Shown in pieces: positions 9,286 through 18,266 of a stretch of 64,000 nt of DNA (position 1 is the stretch's first letter; every line of letters begins with the position of its first letter). Below the pieces are notes generated by a model. It did no database searches. It was not told where the DNA came from and saw only the letters and a program-made list of their open reading frames with translations. Made by a program: the position numbers and the translations under genes. Source of the DNA: JAFDZW01 sp964404255 (GTDB lineage Bacteria > Bacteroidota > Ignavibacteria > Palsa-1295); the NCBI GenBank assembly GCA_964404255.1, contig CAYOJJ010000019.1, positions 7,482 through 71,481 on the forward strand. The letters run 5' to 3'.

Positions 9286-10443
9286 ATGTCGCTTGATTTT
9301 CAATTATCCGAAGACCAACTCGCTATCCGCCAACTGGCCCGTGAATTTGCCGAGGCCGAGATAAAGCCGAATGCTATCCACTGGGATGAAGAACAGATCT
9401 TCCCGATGGATACCTTTAAGAAGATGGCTGAACTGGGCTTCCTCGGGATTATGGTCCCAACCGAACTGGGCGGCGCCGGGCTTGGCTGTATCGAGAATAC
9501 AATTATCATTGAAGAGATTGCTCGTGCCTGCCCTGGTGTGGCACTCTCGGTTGCGGCTCATAACGGGTTATGCTCCGGCCATATTCTTGCTTTTGCCAAC
9601 GACGAAACGAAATCAAAGTATATCCCAGCCCTCGCCAAAGGCGAAGTTATGGGAGCCTGGGGCCTTACCGAACCCAGTTCTGGCTCCGATGCAGGTGGGA
9701 TGCAGACCGTTGGCGCGCGTGAAGGCGATTACTATATTCTCAACGGCGCAAAGAATTTTATTACCCATGGCAGTTACGGCAAGACGGCTGTCATCATGGC
9801 GATCACCGATCGCTCGAAGGGTGCTCATGGTATCAGTGCTTTCGTTGTCGATAAGACCATGGGGGGCTTCTCTGCGTCGAAGAAAGAGAACAAGCTTGGT
9901 ATGCGCGCCAGCGAGACCTCAAGCCTGCTTTTAGAGAATGTTAAAGTACCCGTTGCCAATCTTATGGGTAATGAAGGGGAAGGTTTTGTGCAAGCCCTGA
10001 AAATTCTCGATGGTGGAAGAATTGCCATTGCTGCATTGAGCGTCGGTTGTGCTCAGGGGGCATTCGAAGCCGCTGTTAAATACGCCCAGGAGCGTAAGCA
10101 GTTTGGTAAAACCCTTGCCGAGATGCAGGCTACGCAATTCAAACTTGCGCAGATGGCTATGAAGCTCGATGCGGCGCGCTTACTTACTTATAAAGCTGCT
10201 GCACTTCGCGATGCTGGCGAGCCCTATGGTACTGCTGCTTCGATGGCAAAAATGTTCGCCAGCGAAGCCTGTGTCGCTATTTGCGAGGAAGCTATTCAAA
10301 TCCACGGCGGCTATGGCTATATCAAAGAATTTCCGGTCGAAAAATACTGGCGCGATTCCAAACTGCTTACCATTGGTGAAGGCACGAGCGAAGTACAGCG
10401 AATGGTCATTGCCCGCAGTGTCATTAAAGAATACGCCAGTTAA
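9286..10443 (+). CDS. Acyl-CoA dehydrogenase
   Basis: A 385-residue flavoprotein that introduces the alpha-beta double bond into acyl-CoA and passes electrons to ETF. The family parts are present: N-terminal helical domain, GLTEPSSGSDAGG, the FAD/substrate strand ITHGSYG, the KLGMRASETSSL stretch, RKQFGKTLAEMQ, and the QIHGGYGYIKEFPVEKYWRD motif. The GEGTSEVQRMVIAR segment carries the expected catalytic glutamate (short/medium-chain type). The frame extends 11 codons upstream to a TTG, but the ATG at 9286 gives the normal N-terminus (MSLDFQLSEDQ). The amidotransferase gene starts 3 bases after its stop. The chain-length specificity cannot be read from the sequence. Confidence 0.95.
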   Translation: MSLDFQLSEDQLAIRQLAREFAEAEIKPNAIHWDEEQIFPMDTFKKMAELGFLGIMVPTELGGAGLGCIENTIIIEEIARACPGVALSVAAHNGLCSGHILAFANDETKSKYIPALAKGEVMGAWGLTEPSSGSDAGGMQTVGAREGDYYILNGAKNFITHGSYGKTAVIMAITDRSKGAHGISAFVVDKTMGGFSASKKENKLGMRASETSSLLLENVKVPVANLMGNEGEGFVQALKILDGGRIAIAALSVGCAQGAFEAAVKYAQERKQFGKTLAEMQATQFKLAQMAMKLDAARLLTYKAAALRDAGEPYGTAASMAKMFASEACVAICEEAIQIHGGYGYIKEFPVEKYWRDSKLLTIGEGTSEVQRMVIARSVIKEYAS

Positions 10444-10446
10444 TCG

Positions 10447-11169
10447 ATGCAGCTTCATATCGGCCTCAGCTATGCTCCGAGCGATGTTCCGAAATATCGC
10501 CGGTATGAAGACGCATTACAGCAGGCAGCCTCAGCGCTTGGCTATGAGGTAACCACTACAGACCTATCGAATAATCCTTCGGCAGCATCGACGGTCGATG
10601 CAATAGTCTTTACCGGAGGCGCCGACGTTGAGCCATCGCGCTTCGGTAAAGCTGATGAGCGCGGTGCTTGCGATGAGATCGATGAAGTACGTGATGCGAA
10701 AGAATTCGAGTTTGCCCGTATTGCCGATGAACGTCATTTACCTATCCTTGGTATCTGTCGTGGTCTGCAGTTGCTGAATATTCATTATGGGGGCTCTCTG
10801 ATCGTCGATCTTGGGCAGGCAAAGTATCCATCACATTCGAAGATCGAAGGGAAGGATCGTCGTCACGATGTCCATATCGAGCCCGGCAGTTTATTAAAGA
10901 AGATTACCCGTGTGACGAATGCATCTGTTACGAGCGCCCACCATCAGGCCATTGATGAAATAGCTCCCGGCATGGTGGTTTCTGCCCGTTCAAGTGCCGA
11001 TGGCGTGATCGAAGCTATCGAGTGGAAAGAGCTGGAGAAGAAACCGTATTTTATTGCCGTTCAATGGCATCCGGAGAGGATGGATGCCGGTGAGCCACTT
11101 TCCGGTATCCTCTTCGAACAATTTCTATCAGAAACAGCTATGAATAAGGTGCTCGGCTCACGGTTTTAA
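10447..11169 (+). CDS. Class I glutamine amidotransferase-like hydrolase (peptidase C26 family)
   Basis: A 240-residue protein of the PuuD/gamma-glutamyl-gamma-aminobutyrate hydrolase type. The nucleophile elbow GICRGLQLLN has Cys104, and the His-Glu pair appears in AVQWHPERM (His208, Glu210), so the triad is complete. VFTGGADVEPSRFG at 55-68 is the usual glycine-rich loop of this family. It probably hydrolyses a gamma-glutamyl amide in the cytoplasm, but the substrate is not shown. The gene follows the acyl-CoA dehydrogenase by 3 bases and is presumably cotranscribed. Confidence 0.9.
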   Translation: MQLHIGLSYAPSDVPKYRRYEDALQQAASALGYEVTTTDLSNNPSAASTVDAIVFTGGADVEPSRFGKADERGACDEIDEVRDAKEFEFARIADERHLPILGICRGLQLLNIHYGGSLIVDLGQAKYPSHSKIEGKDRRHDVHIEPGSLLKKITRVTNASVTSAHHQAIDEIAPGMVVSARSSADGVIEAIEWKELEKKPYFIAVQWHPERMDAGEPLSGILFEQFLSETAMNKVLGSRF

Positions 11170-11228
11170 TAGTCAATATAGCCTTTGTATAACAGCATTA
11201 TTCCAGTAGTAGGTCTTTAAAAAAGATG

Positions 11229-11236
11229 TAACTTTG
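11229..11236 (+). promoter_or_regulatory. Candidate -7 box (TAACTTTG)
   Basis: TAACTTTG lies 62 bases before the ATG of the propeller-type T9SS gene. No convincing -33 partner is seen, so this is a weak call. Confidence 0.35.
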
Positions 11237-11297
11237 CTATACTGAGAGTGTTTTTCAATCCTTGATATTCACACGAAACATCATCTACCAAACTAAT

Positions 11298-13466
11298 ATG
11301 AAACGTCTTGCTTTTTGTATCGTGATGCTGCTGGCAGTGCTGTCGGCTCCTCTTTATGCCCAAAATTTTTGGGAAGCAACCTCTGGTCCGGGTGCCGGTG
11401 AAATAACGTCTTTTGCTAAAGGAAGCAACGGATTTATACTGGCAACTTCTTCTAAATATGTCTATCATAGCACCGATTATGGCGCTCATTGGGGGAAGTA
11501 TGATACCCAATTCGAATTCGTTGGCTCCAGTGTGCTTGCTATAGATGGTTCTTCAAATGCTTATGCGGCCGCTTCTGATAATATCTATAAATCTACCGAT
11601 AAAGGTGTGTCCTGGAATCCAATAGTACATCAGCCCGATGCAAATGGAACGTCGAGCTATAGCGGCATCGCTATCGATCCGAGTGGAAATATCTTCGTGG
11701 TTTCGTCCCGTGGAATGTATGTTTCATCCAATAACGGCTCGACGTGGACCTTGTATGATAAAACGCAGGGCATTCCGGAGAATTTACAGCTCGGAGGCAC
11801 AGAATTGATCAATTCTGTCTATGCAGCTCCCGATGGAACGGTATATATATTAACAGCCAGCCGCGGAATTTCTAAAACGACGAATGTCGGTTTATTATGG
11901 ACTACAGCGGGCTTTGATGAAAGCGGCCAGGGTTCTACAGTAACGCTCTATAGTATAGCTGCTACAAAATCCGGTAAGTTATTTGCTGTTACCGGCAGCG
12001 GATTTTTTATGTCCGCAAATAAGGGTACTACCTGGACAAAACTTAATAATACCGGCGGGCTTAATACTACCAGCGGACAAGCAGTAGCTACCGACGATAA
12101 TAAAGGAGTAATGTTGATCACCGGTTTAGATGGTACCTGGCTTTCTCTCGATGATGGAGTTACCTGGACACAGACGCGTGCAGCCGTTGCCGGCGATGGT
12201 GAGCAGAATGCACTGATGATCGGTGATGCGGCTCATTTCTTTGTTGGTACTACTACCAGTGGTGTTGCTTATTCCAATGATAAAGGCTCTACCTGGAAGC
12301 CGCGCAATACCGGAATCACCAATGCCTCTATCTCCGCTGTCTGTACCGATTTTACCGGACATGTATATGCTCAGGCCGATCTTGATCTTTTTTCCACGAC
12401 CAACGGCGGAGATGCCTGGGCAAGCGCCGGAGGGCAGATCACCGGCACCCAGATATTAGCCCTTGCGGCAACACATGGTGGTGGATATCTCTATGCTGCT
12501 GTTCAGGATAGTGGGATGTTTCAGTGGGATGCCAACTCTAAGAATTGGACTAATATAGTCGGCAAGTTTGGGTCGAGTATTTATAAAACGAAGCTGACCA
12601 CTATAATGATAACTTCCCGTGGCCATCTGTATGCCGGTGCTCAAAATGGTGCGATCTATCGTGCTTATGGTAATACCAATAATTGGGGCTTGAAACGTAG
12701 CGGTACCACGACGTCCACTATCACGGCCCTTGCAGCCGATGCTGGGGGAGGAAAGTTATATGCCGCTAATGCCGATTCGATTTTTCTCTCGATCGATAGC
12801 GCCGAGAATTGGAATAGCCTGGCCGGCTCACCGCAGAATACGACCGCCATGGCTGTCGATTCTATTGGGACGATCTATGCCGCAACCACCGGCGGGTTAT
12901 ATTATTCGGCCGATGGAACGACCTGGAATAAAGTTAGTGCGGTTTCAAACGCGAAGTCGATCGCTGTAAATAGCCAGGGTACTGTGTATGTGGTTGGTAA
13001 TGCCGGCACGTTTTATTCCGCCGATCATGGTGCTACCTGGACTTCGGTAAATGATAATTCCATTAACAGCCTTTCGCCTTCGGCTGTGATCGTCGATAAT
13101 ACCGGTCGCCTGTATGTAGGAACAGCTAATAATGGTGTCTATCGCAGTAAGAGCACAATTACCGACGATGTCCCGATGCATCATGCGATTGAGCTTGGGG
13201 CGCACTTTATAGCGAATTATCCGAATCCGTTTGTAGATCAAACAATCGTTGGGTTTACTGTTGGCAGTGCCTCGGATCTTCATCTCGAACTGATCGATGC
13301 TCGTGGTAATACCATCGCATCGCTCTTTAACGAGTTTGCTCCGATCGGAAATTACTCGGTGAGGATCGATGCAGAGGCGCTTCATCTTTCTGCCGGCACT
13401 TACTTCTGCCGCTTGAGTGGCGAAGGCGGTTCGGTCACTGAAAAGATCATCTATCTCGGTAAATAA
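11298..13466 (+). CDS. BNR-repeat beta-propeller protein with T9SS sorting domain
   Basis: A 722-residue secreted protein. ATG 11298 starts a clear signal peptide ending in LYAQ; the frame continues 12 codons upstream to a TTG, but that would spoil the signal. The body is a run of BNR/Asp-box-like repeats of the kind S-x-D-x-G-x-T-W (for example STDKGVSWN, SNNGSTWT, SADHGATWT), typical of photosystem-assembly-factor-like or sialidase-like propellers. These usually act as scaffolds or binding surfaces rather than enzymes. A PNPF motif (NYPNPFVDQTI) opens the T9SS type A domain in the last 80 residues. A bidirectional terminator follows. Confidence 0.9.
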   Translation: MKRLAFCIVMLLAVLSAPLYAQNFWEATSGPGAGEITSFAKGSNGFILATSSKYVYHSTDYGAHWGKYDTQFEFVGSSVLAIDGSSNAYAAASDNIYKSTDKGVSWNPIVHQPDANGTSSYSGIAIDPSGNIFVVSSRGMYVSSNNGSTWTLYDKTQGIPENLQLGGTELINSVYAAPDGTVYILTASRGISKTTNVGLLWTTAGFDESGQGSTVTLYSIAATKSGKLFAVTGSGFFMSANKGTTWTKLNNTGGLNTTSGQAVATDDNKGVMLITGLDGTWLSLDDGVTWTQTRAAVAGDGEQNALMIGDAAHFFVGTTTSGVAYSNDKGSTWKPRNTGITNASISAVCTDFTGHVYAQADLDLFSTTNGGDAWASAGGQITGTQILALAATHGGGYLYAAVQDSGMFQWDANSKNWTNIVGKFGSSIYKTKLTTIMITSRGHLYAGAQNGAIYRAYGNTNNWGLKRSGTTTSTITALAADAGGGKLYAANADSIFLSIDSAENWNSLAGSPQNTTAMAVDSIGTIYAATTGGLYYSADGTTWNKVSAVSNAKSIAVNSQGTVYVVGNAGTFYSADHGATWTSVNDNSINSLSPSAVIVDNTGRLYVGTANNGVYRSKSTITDDVPMHHAIELGAHFIANYPNPFVDQTIVGFTVGSASDLHLELIDARGNTIASLFNEFAPIGNYSVRIDAEALHLSAGTYFCRLSGEGGSVTEKIIYLGK

Positions 13467-13489
13467 AAGAATTCTTTATAAGAATAAAA

Positions 13490-13516
13490 AGCCCGCTGTT
13501 TAAGCGGGCTTTTTTA
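13490..13516. terminator. Bidirectional intrinsic terminator
   Basis: Stem AGCCCGCT/AGCGGGCT (13490-13497 with 13503-13510) has a five-base loop, T-run on the right and A-run on the left. It serves both the plus-strand propeller gene and the converging minus-strand gene ending at 13522. Confidence 0.9.
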
Positions 13517-13521
13517 TTGGG

Positions 13522-16056
13522 TTAGTGTTTAATGAAATCTCGTAAGTAACTGCAGGTATTCACCGCTTCGGTAAAGAACGGAGTCTGGCTGTAGTCTTTA
13601 ACTAAAGTAGGAAAATACTTTGCGTTATACATATACTGCCGCAAGGCATTCTTTTCTTTTTCATCGGTCAGTTGACTAAGCGTAGTACCTTCGCCAAACC
13701 CGTAATCCCAGCCTGAGCCGGGAATATGATGTTTCTGGTCGCAGCGGGCCGCAAAGAAGAGAGAGGCCGCTTTAAGATTCGGGTCGATCGAGAGATCGAA
13801 GACCTTTTTAAAAATAGCTTCTGCTGTATACACGCCGTAATATTCCCGGCGGTAATCGCTTGTGGAAAGAGAATCTAAGACCGGAACTTCATCGCTTCCC
13901 CAGTAATACTCATCCATCAACCAGCTATTGCCCCAATAGCTCATGGAATAGAGCCCGAGGCCATACTCGAAGGTTGCAGCAGCCCGTATAGCAGTTGAAG
14001 CCGAGGACTTCATTGTTTCCTCAAGTGCTGCCATCTTTTTTGCATAGCTTATTTTCGTGTATTGGATGGTATCCTGCTCGGTAGGAGCGTGCGTATCGAT
14101 CAGCACCGTGCTGAAGGGGTTTGCCCCGAGGAAAGTTTTGTAAGTGGACGTTTGATAATACTCTGCCGGGAGCTTTTCCATCCATTGCAACGCCCGTTGC
14201 CAATCGAAACGGCGAATGTAGGTAGTAGCGATCGCATCGCCGACGTCATTAGTAACTAGAACATTTTTTGTTACCAGGTATTGCTCGAATGGCGTATGAT
14301 CTTTTTTCGTCATGAATTCATAGAGCGCGCGCTGCTCGTCAAGAGAGAAGTAATGCCGGACCCACTCGAGCGATTCCATGGAGTAATAATGGGTTGTTGT
14401 ATCGGTAGAAGGGGGTAGTTCCGAGCGACCGAGGCAAAGGATCATTTTGCTCTGATCGTGCTCGAGCATATATCTTGGTGCCAATAGTACTGAAAAAATG
14501 TCCCGGTAATATTTCTCCCACTCGAAAGAAGTTTTCGCTTTTTGTTCGATCCATAACAGCGAGGGCAGCAACGCCGCTTCGAACGATGTCGTCATGATCG
14601 GCTGCTTATTGATCGTAACCAGCAGGGTTGTCAGTTGCCATTGATCGGCGATAGCTCCCTGCTGCGGCATCGTTTTAGCGGAGGCTAAATACTCGTCGGC
14701 GGTCTTATAGTCATGCAGGAGATAGGCAAGATAAGCAGCGCCAATCTCATAGAGAGCCCTGTTGGTCACCCCGCCGGTATGTGCAAGACTGTGGTAGATA
14801 CCAATAAGATCGCGTATGTCCTGAAGATGCGAAGTATCTCTCTTGCCGGCATACTCGCGATACATATAAAAATCAATCCTTGGTGCAAAAGACTCCGTCG
14901 GATGCTCGACGGCCGGAAAATTTATAAGTACATCTTCTATTTTATGGATTTCTCTGATAGCGAGCAATTCGAGTAATGGACAGCCCGGATCAAGCGATTG
15001 CACTTTTTTTATTCCTTCGATATCCGGGTCTGAATGAGTTAAAGATATTACAGCAGCAAGATTTGCTGCCTCGTGAGTATTCTTACATTGATCGAAGTAT
15101 TCCGATTCCGGGATCTCCGGCTTGAACGCCCACTCAAAGCTTTGCAGATTCGAAATATGCTTGGTTATACCTTCGGCAAATGCCTTGCTGTAAAGGTAAC
15201 AGGCTTGAGGGCGCTGATCGTAAAAGCGGTAAGTAATACCGGCTTTGATCGAAAGGGCCAGCATATCGAGCACCGGGCTGCTGCTTGGCTTTTTAAAATA
15301 AGTATTGAGTATCCTTTCCGCCTGCTTATACTGTTGCCCGTAATACGAAAGCCGTAACGCCTGATACGCATACCGTTCTTTTAAGAACGTATTTTTAGTT
15401 GTTTTGATGGATTGTTCTGCTTTGGCCGATAGCTGTTTCTGCTGCTTGCTGTCTGGCGAGCGTTCGTCTTCGTAATAGCCCCAGCCTTGTTCTTCGACTA
15501 TCGGCTCGACCGATTTTGCAAACAGGAGATAGGCGGCGGCATCGGTTGCATGTTTCGAGATCAACGCCTTAACGAATGCATTCTCTTTCAATGAATCGGG
15601 CAGCGAGGTAGCACTGCAGGTTTGGACAGCGGCTGCTATTGATTCCATCATAGACGCCGTTGTAGTGACGATAGCTCGGTAAGCTTCGGAGTCGGGTACT
15701 CCAAATTCTTTTGCCCAGTCACGACTTGTGGCCCGGGCAACCGGCACCTGCTCGTTATAATCATAGAGGAATGCCATCGTGGTATAATAAAAAGGCTGCA
15801 TCCCGCTGTCGGATTCAAGCCCATTCTGGAAGAAGGAAGTAAAATAATCCTGGGGATCGGGAGGATCGGCACAGCCATGGGAAGGGTCGGGGATGAGCGT
15901 AGCGAGCAGACTACTCAAAACGACGATAGAGATCCTCCAATGTCGATAGGCTATGGCGTGAAATACTTGCCGAATCGAGATGGAAGAATGCAATGCGGCG
16001 GGATTGCGAAGGCAATTCGCGATAAAGAAGCGAAGCCGTTTTATCGAGAAGTTCAT
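13522..16056 (-). CDS. Large secreted helical-repeat protein, function unknown
   Basis: I do not recognise this protein. Counted from the ATG at 16054-16056 it has 844 residues. After a hydrophobic stretch (ISIVVLSSLLATLIP, about 50-65) come hundreds of residues rich in Ala, Tyr, Leu and charged pairs, resembling TPR/SEL1-like helical repeats (for example LYSKAFAEG, ALYEIGAAYLAYLLHDY). The start is uncertain. This ATG lies 146 bases inside the upstream gene and has no ribosome site. A TTG at 15916-15918 would shorten it to 798 residues, but the GGAGG at 15934-15938 is 15 bases away, which is too far. Gene order and overlap suggest cotranscription with the TIM-barrel-like lipoprotein upstream. 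No T9SS domain is present, so it is probably periplasmic. Confidence 0.75.
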   Translation of the reverse strand: MNFSIKRLRFFIANCLRNPAALHSSISIRQVFHAIAYRHWRISIVVLSSLLATLIPDPSHGCADPPDPQDYFTSFFQNGLESDSGMQPFYYTTMAFLYDYNEQVPVARATSRDWAKEFGVPDSEAYRAIVTTTASMMESIAAAVQTCSATSLPDSLKENAFVKALISKHATDAAAYLLFAKSVEPIVEEQGWGYYEDERSPDSKQQKQLSAKAEQSIKTTKNTFLKERYAYQALRLSYYGQQYKQAERILNTYFKKPSSSPVLDMLALSIKAGITYRFYDQRPQACYLYSKAFAEGITKHISNLQSFEWAFKPEIPESEYFDQCKNTHEAANLAAVISLTHSDPDIEGIKKVQSLDPGCPLLELLAIREIHKIEDVLINFPAVEHPTESFAPRIDFYMYREYAGKRDTSHLQDIRDLIGIYHSLAHTGGVTNRALYEIGAAYLAYLLHDYKTADEYLASAKTMPQQGAIADQWQLTTLLVTINKQPIMTTSFEAALLPSLLWIEQKAKTSFEWEKYYRDIFSVLLAPRYMLEHDQSKMILCLGRSELPPSTDTTTHYYSMESLEWVRHYFSLDEQRALYEFMTKKDHTPFEQYLVTKNVLVTNDVGDAIATTYIRRFDWQRALQWMEKLPAEYYQTSTYKTFLGANPFSTVLIDTHAPTEQDTIQYTKISYAKKMAALEETMKSSASTAIRAAATFEYGLGLYSMSYWGNSWLMDEYYWGSDEVPVLDSLSTSDYRREYYGVYTAEAIFKKVFDLSIDPNLKAASLFFAARCDQKHHIPGSGWDYGFGEGTTLSQLTDEKEKNALRQYMYNAKYFPTLVKDYSQTPFFTEAVNTCSYLRDFIKH

Positions 16057-16945
16057 TGGGAATGGATTCGTATCTGACGAGATCACCAGAACGAAGAGCA
16101 ATATCAAAAAGTACCGTATCGCGTCCTATGAAATAAGAATTCTTTTGTACCGACTGCGCGACCGAGCGTAACGATGCCGTATCGACATCATGAATCAGCC
16201 CGGCATATTGACTATGCCGGTACAGCACTCCCCATTCAAAGAGCGGCAATGCTGCATCGAGTAGCAGCGGGTAGGTATGGATCGCTTTTCTATACTGTTC
16301 GATTACCGAAGCATCGAGAATGGAATTCTCTGCTGTACTGCTTTTCAGATCACCCATATTATATCCCATAAGCAAGCCGCGATCGACGGGCGGAATGCCG
16401 GTCTTGCTACTATACTTGATCTGGTAGAGCCTGATGGTGGCGCTGAGCGTTTTGTTTTTCAGGAAGGGCGCTTGTCGGAGTGCTTTTAATAACGCGAAAT
16501 ATTGCGGAGCAGTAGTAGCGGTCCAATCGCAATCGATCTGTACTTCGGTTATTCCCTGCAGGGCGGCGGTGTTGGATATCGTTTCGGTTAGCGTAGCGAT
16601 ATGATTTGCCAACTCGGGCGCCGAACCGACTGTAAGCCACTTAATGCAAGCCTGGGTAATGAATATGGTAGGGACGATCGAAGAAGCAGTAGGTTGTTTC
16701 TTAAAGACGATCGGGGCGACCGGCAGGGGCCGGCCATCGATGAGATCGACATCGAAAAATTTGATGTACAGACAATGGCAATGGAGCGAATCGAGAACTA
16801 ACGCTTCAAAAGGAGTCGGATTATAGACCGATTTCCAGAAATAGAATGCCCTGCTTACCGTAGAAGGCATTTCAGAATGGCAGGAACCAAGAAGAAGAAG
16901 GAAAGAGAGAGCCAGGCAAAACGGTATATAATAAAAAACCCGCAA
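15911..16945 (-). CDS. Lipoprotein with TIM-barrel-like, glycosidase-related fold (DUF3142-like)
   Basis: A 344-residue product with a lipoprotein-type signal ending LLLLGSC. The body shows beta-strand patterns of a TIM barrel: EVQIDCDWT, TLSATIRLYQ, GLLMGYNMG and LLLDAALPLFEWG. This resembles DUF3142-type proteins, which are related to glycoside hydrolases, but I cannot confirm membership. The start appears to be a TTG at 16943-16945, inside a terminator-type hairpin. It is the only start that gives a positively charged, hydrophobic signal sequence. The 3' end overlaps the following gene. The substrate is unknown. Confidence 0.75.
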   Translation of the reverse strand: MRVFYYIPFCLALSFLLLLGSCHSEMPSTVSRAFYFWKSVYNPTPFEALVLDSLHCHCLYIKFFDVDLIDGRPLPVAPIVFKKQPTASSIVPTIFITQACIKWLTVGSAPELANHIATLTETISNTAALQGITEVQIDCDWTATTAPQYFALLKALRQAPFLKNKTLSATIRLYQIKYSSKTGIPPVDRGLLMGYNMGDLKSSTAENSILDASVIEQYRKAIHTYPLLLDAALPLFEWGVLYRHSQYAGLIHDVDTASLRSVAQSVQKNSYFIGRDTVLFDIALRSGDLVRYESIPNELLDKTASLLYRELPSQSRRIAFFHLDSASISRHSLSTLEDLYRRFE

Positions 16946-16971
16946 TGACAGGTGATGCTGTCTTTGCGGGT
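16931..16971 (-). terminator. Terminator/attenuator hairpin on the minus strand
   Basis: Positions 16938-16951 pair with 16958-16971 (14 positions, one mismatch), loop GTGATG. On the minus strand the stem is followed by TTTTTTAT. It sits 20 bases past the histone-like gene stop and contains the TTG start of the next gene, so it may act as terminator, attenuator, or both. Confidence 0.8.
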
Positions 16972-16991
16972 CAATACTGCTATTAAAAAAA

Positions 16992-17183
16992 TTACCCGTT
17001 GGCAGAGGCGGTGTCGTTCTTCATATTCTGAACTTCCAAACGCACTTCTTGCGCTTTCTTCTTTAATTCATTCATTGCCTTACGGACTCGAACACCGGCC
17101 GATTTATTGCCTTTGACATAAAACTTCTCGAAGTCGTCCTGAAAGCCTTCGAGCATAGCCTTTAATTCTTCATAACGATTCAT
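16992..17183 (-). CDS. Histone H1-like DNA-binding protein
   Basis: A 63-residue protein matching the short histone H1-like family widespread in Bacteroidota. It has an amphipathic helical N-terminus (MNRYEELKAMLEGFQDDF), a basic segment GNKSAGVRVRKAMNELKKKA, and an acidic/polar tail. Members are thought to be abundant nucleoid proteins; the role here is by family only. A hairpin with T-run follows its stop. A TATTTTTG box on the minus strand at 17276-17283 may be its -7 element, giving a leader of about 85 bases. Confidence 0.88.
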   Translation of the reverse strand: MNRYEELKAMLEGFQDDFEKFYVKGNKSAGVRVRKAMNELKKKAQEVRLEVQNMKNDTASANG

Positions 17184-17362
17184 AATTGTACTCCAGGTTA
17201 TAGTTCAGTTTCGTGATGATGAAAAAGAGGAAGCGAGGGGGTCAACAGCTATAGTCAAGCAGCTTCTCCTTTTTGCAAAAATACGCCATTTTTTGGCAAT
17301 TTAAGAAAAATTGATATTACTTGGGTTACCAAGAAAATGACCGGTCCCTCCATTGCTTGCGA

Positions 17363-18196
17363 TCACCGCTTTTTCTTAGCGGCTTTTTTCTTGGAAGGTT
17401 TCGCTGTTTTTGGCTTAGATTTTGGCTTTGCTTTAACAGTAACCTTCTTTTTTGACGCAGAAGCGGCCTTTTTCGGCGCTTTAGCTGCTTTTGGGCTTTT
17501 CTTTTTGCCCGATGCCGCCGATGACTTTTTAGGTTTATCGCCAGCAGCACCAAGTTTTCGCAGTTCTTTTTCCGATTCTGCTAACTCCTTCTTGGAAAGC
17601 CGCTTTTTGCCTCCGAAGAGCTCCATCTCTTCTCTGGCATCGCGCTCTTCCGGTGTTTCGTCCTTCAAAGCAGCAAGGATTTCCAATTCTTCAGGGGTCG
17701 GTGGCGGCTGAAGACGTTTTTGGATAGTTCTTGGAACAAGGGGAGTATGGGGAAGTTTGGAAACAGTGGAAAGGATCTTCCCACCGGGTTGGGCAGCATC
17801 TTCGCGGACGATTATATCGATGAACCGCTTGCGGGGAATAGGCTTACCGATCTGGATGCCCTTCTTGGAAACTTCGAGAAAGAACTCGCTCGTTGTCGCG
17901 TCGCTCTTAACAAAGGTAACAGTATAGATGCCGGGCTGTAACTGCGGTACTTTAAGAACCGATTGGGCAGTGCCGAACGCCGGCATCATCATCCTCGTAG
18001 CCGTCATCCCTAAGACGCGAAAGACGATCGTATTGCCTTCGAGTTTATAGCGGACGGCTATTTCATAGCGAAAGCTCGAAAATTCTTTTGCCGTTTCAAA
18101 GCTGAAGGTCGTGTATTCCATGTCAAGGATCTCATCATAAGCCTTGCCAATTATACAACGATATTCTACTTCTTTTACTGGTGGTAGTGGTTCCAT
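17363..18196 (-). CDS. Unknown protein with Ig-like middle and Lys/Ala/Pro-rich histone-like tail
   Basis: I do not recognise a named family. Of the 277 residues, about 1-125 form a mixed beta region (ending PGIYTVTFVKSDATTSEFFLEV, similar in pattern to a small beta sandwich). A linker follows, then from about 215 onward a tail rich in Lys, Ala, Ser and Pro (KKSSAASGKKKSPKAAKAPK and similar). Such tails resemble eukaryotic histone H1 and bacterial AlgP/Hc2-type proteins and would bind DNA or polyanions. No signal peptide is seen, so it should stay in the cytoplasm. It is followed by the histone H1-like gene. A good two-box promoter lies just upstream, inside the end of hisS. Confidence 0.8.
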   Translation of the reverse strand: MEPLPPVKEVEYRCIIGKAYDEILDMEYTTFSFETAKEFSSFRYEIAVRYKLEGNTIVFRVLGMTATRMMMPAFGTAQSVLKVPQLQPGIYTVTFVKSDATTSEFFLEVSKKGIQIGKPIPRKRFIDIIVREDAAQPGGKILSTVSKLPHTPLVPRTIQKRLQPPPTPEELEILAALKDETPEERDAREEMELFGGKKRLSKKELAESEKELRKLGAAGDKPKKSSAASGKKKSPKAAKAPKKAASASKKKVTVKAKPKSKPKTAKPSKKKAAKKKR

Positions 18197-18233
18197 TACC
18201 GTCTGATCGTTAAGGTGTATACCTGTATCGCAA

Positions 18234-18266
18234 CAAAATTACGACGATTGCAGCCTGCTTACCAAA
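18234..18266 (-). promoter_or_regulatory. Two-box Bacteroidota promoter (TTTG-N21-TAATTTTG)
   Basis: On the minus strand TTTG (18266-18263) is followed after 21 bases by TAATTTTG (18241-18234), an exact match to the consensus spacing. It overlaps the last codons of hisS and would start transcription about 30 bases before the Lys-tail protein gene. Confidence 0.65.

Noticed and set aside
11298..13466. Photosystem II assembly factor
   Set aside because: The BNR/YCF48-type repeats are a propeller fold used in many secreted proteins; this protein is a T9SS cargo and there is no other sign of photosynthesis.
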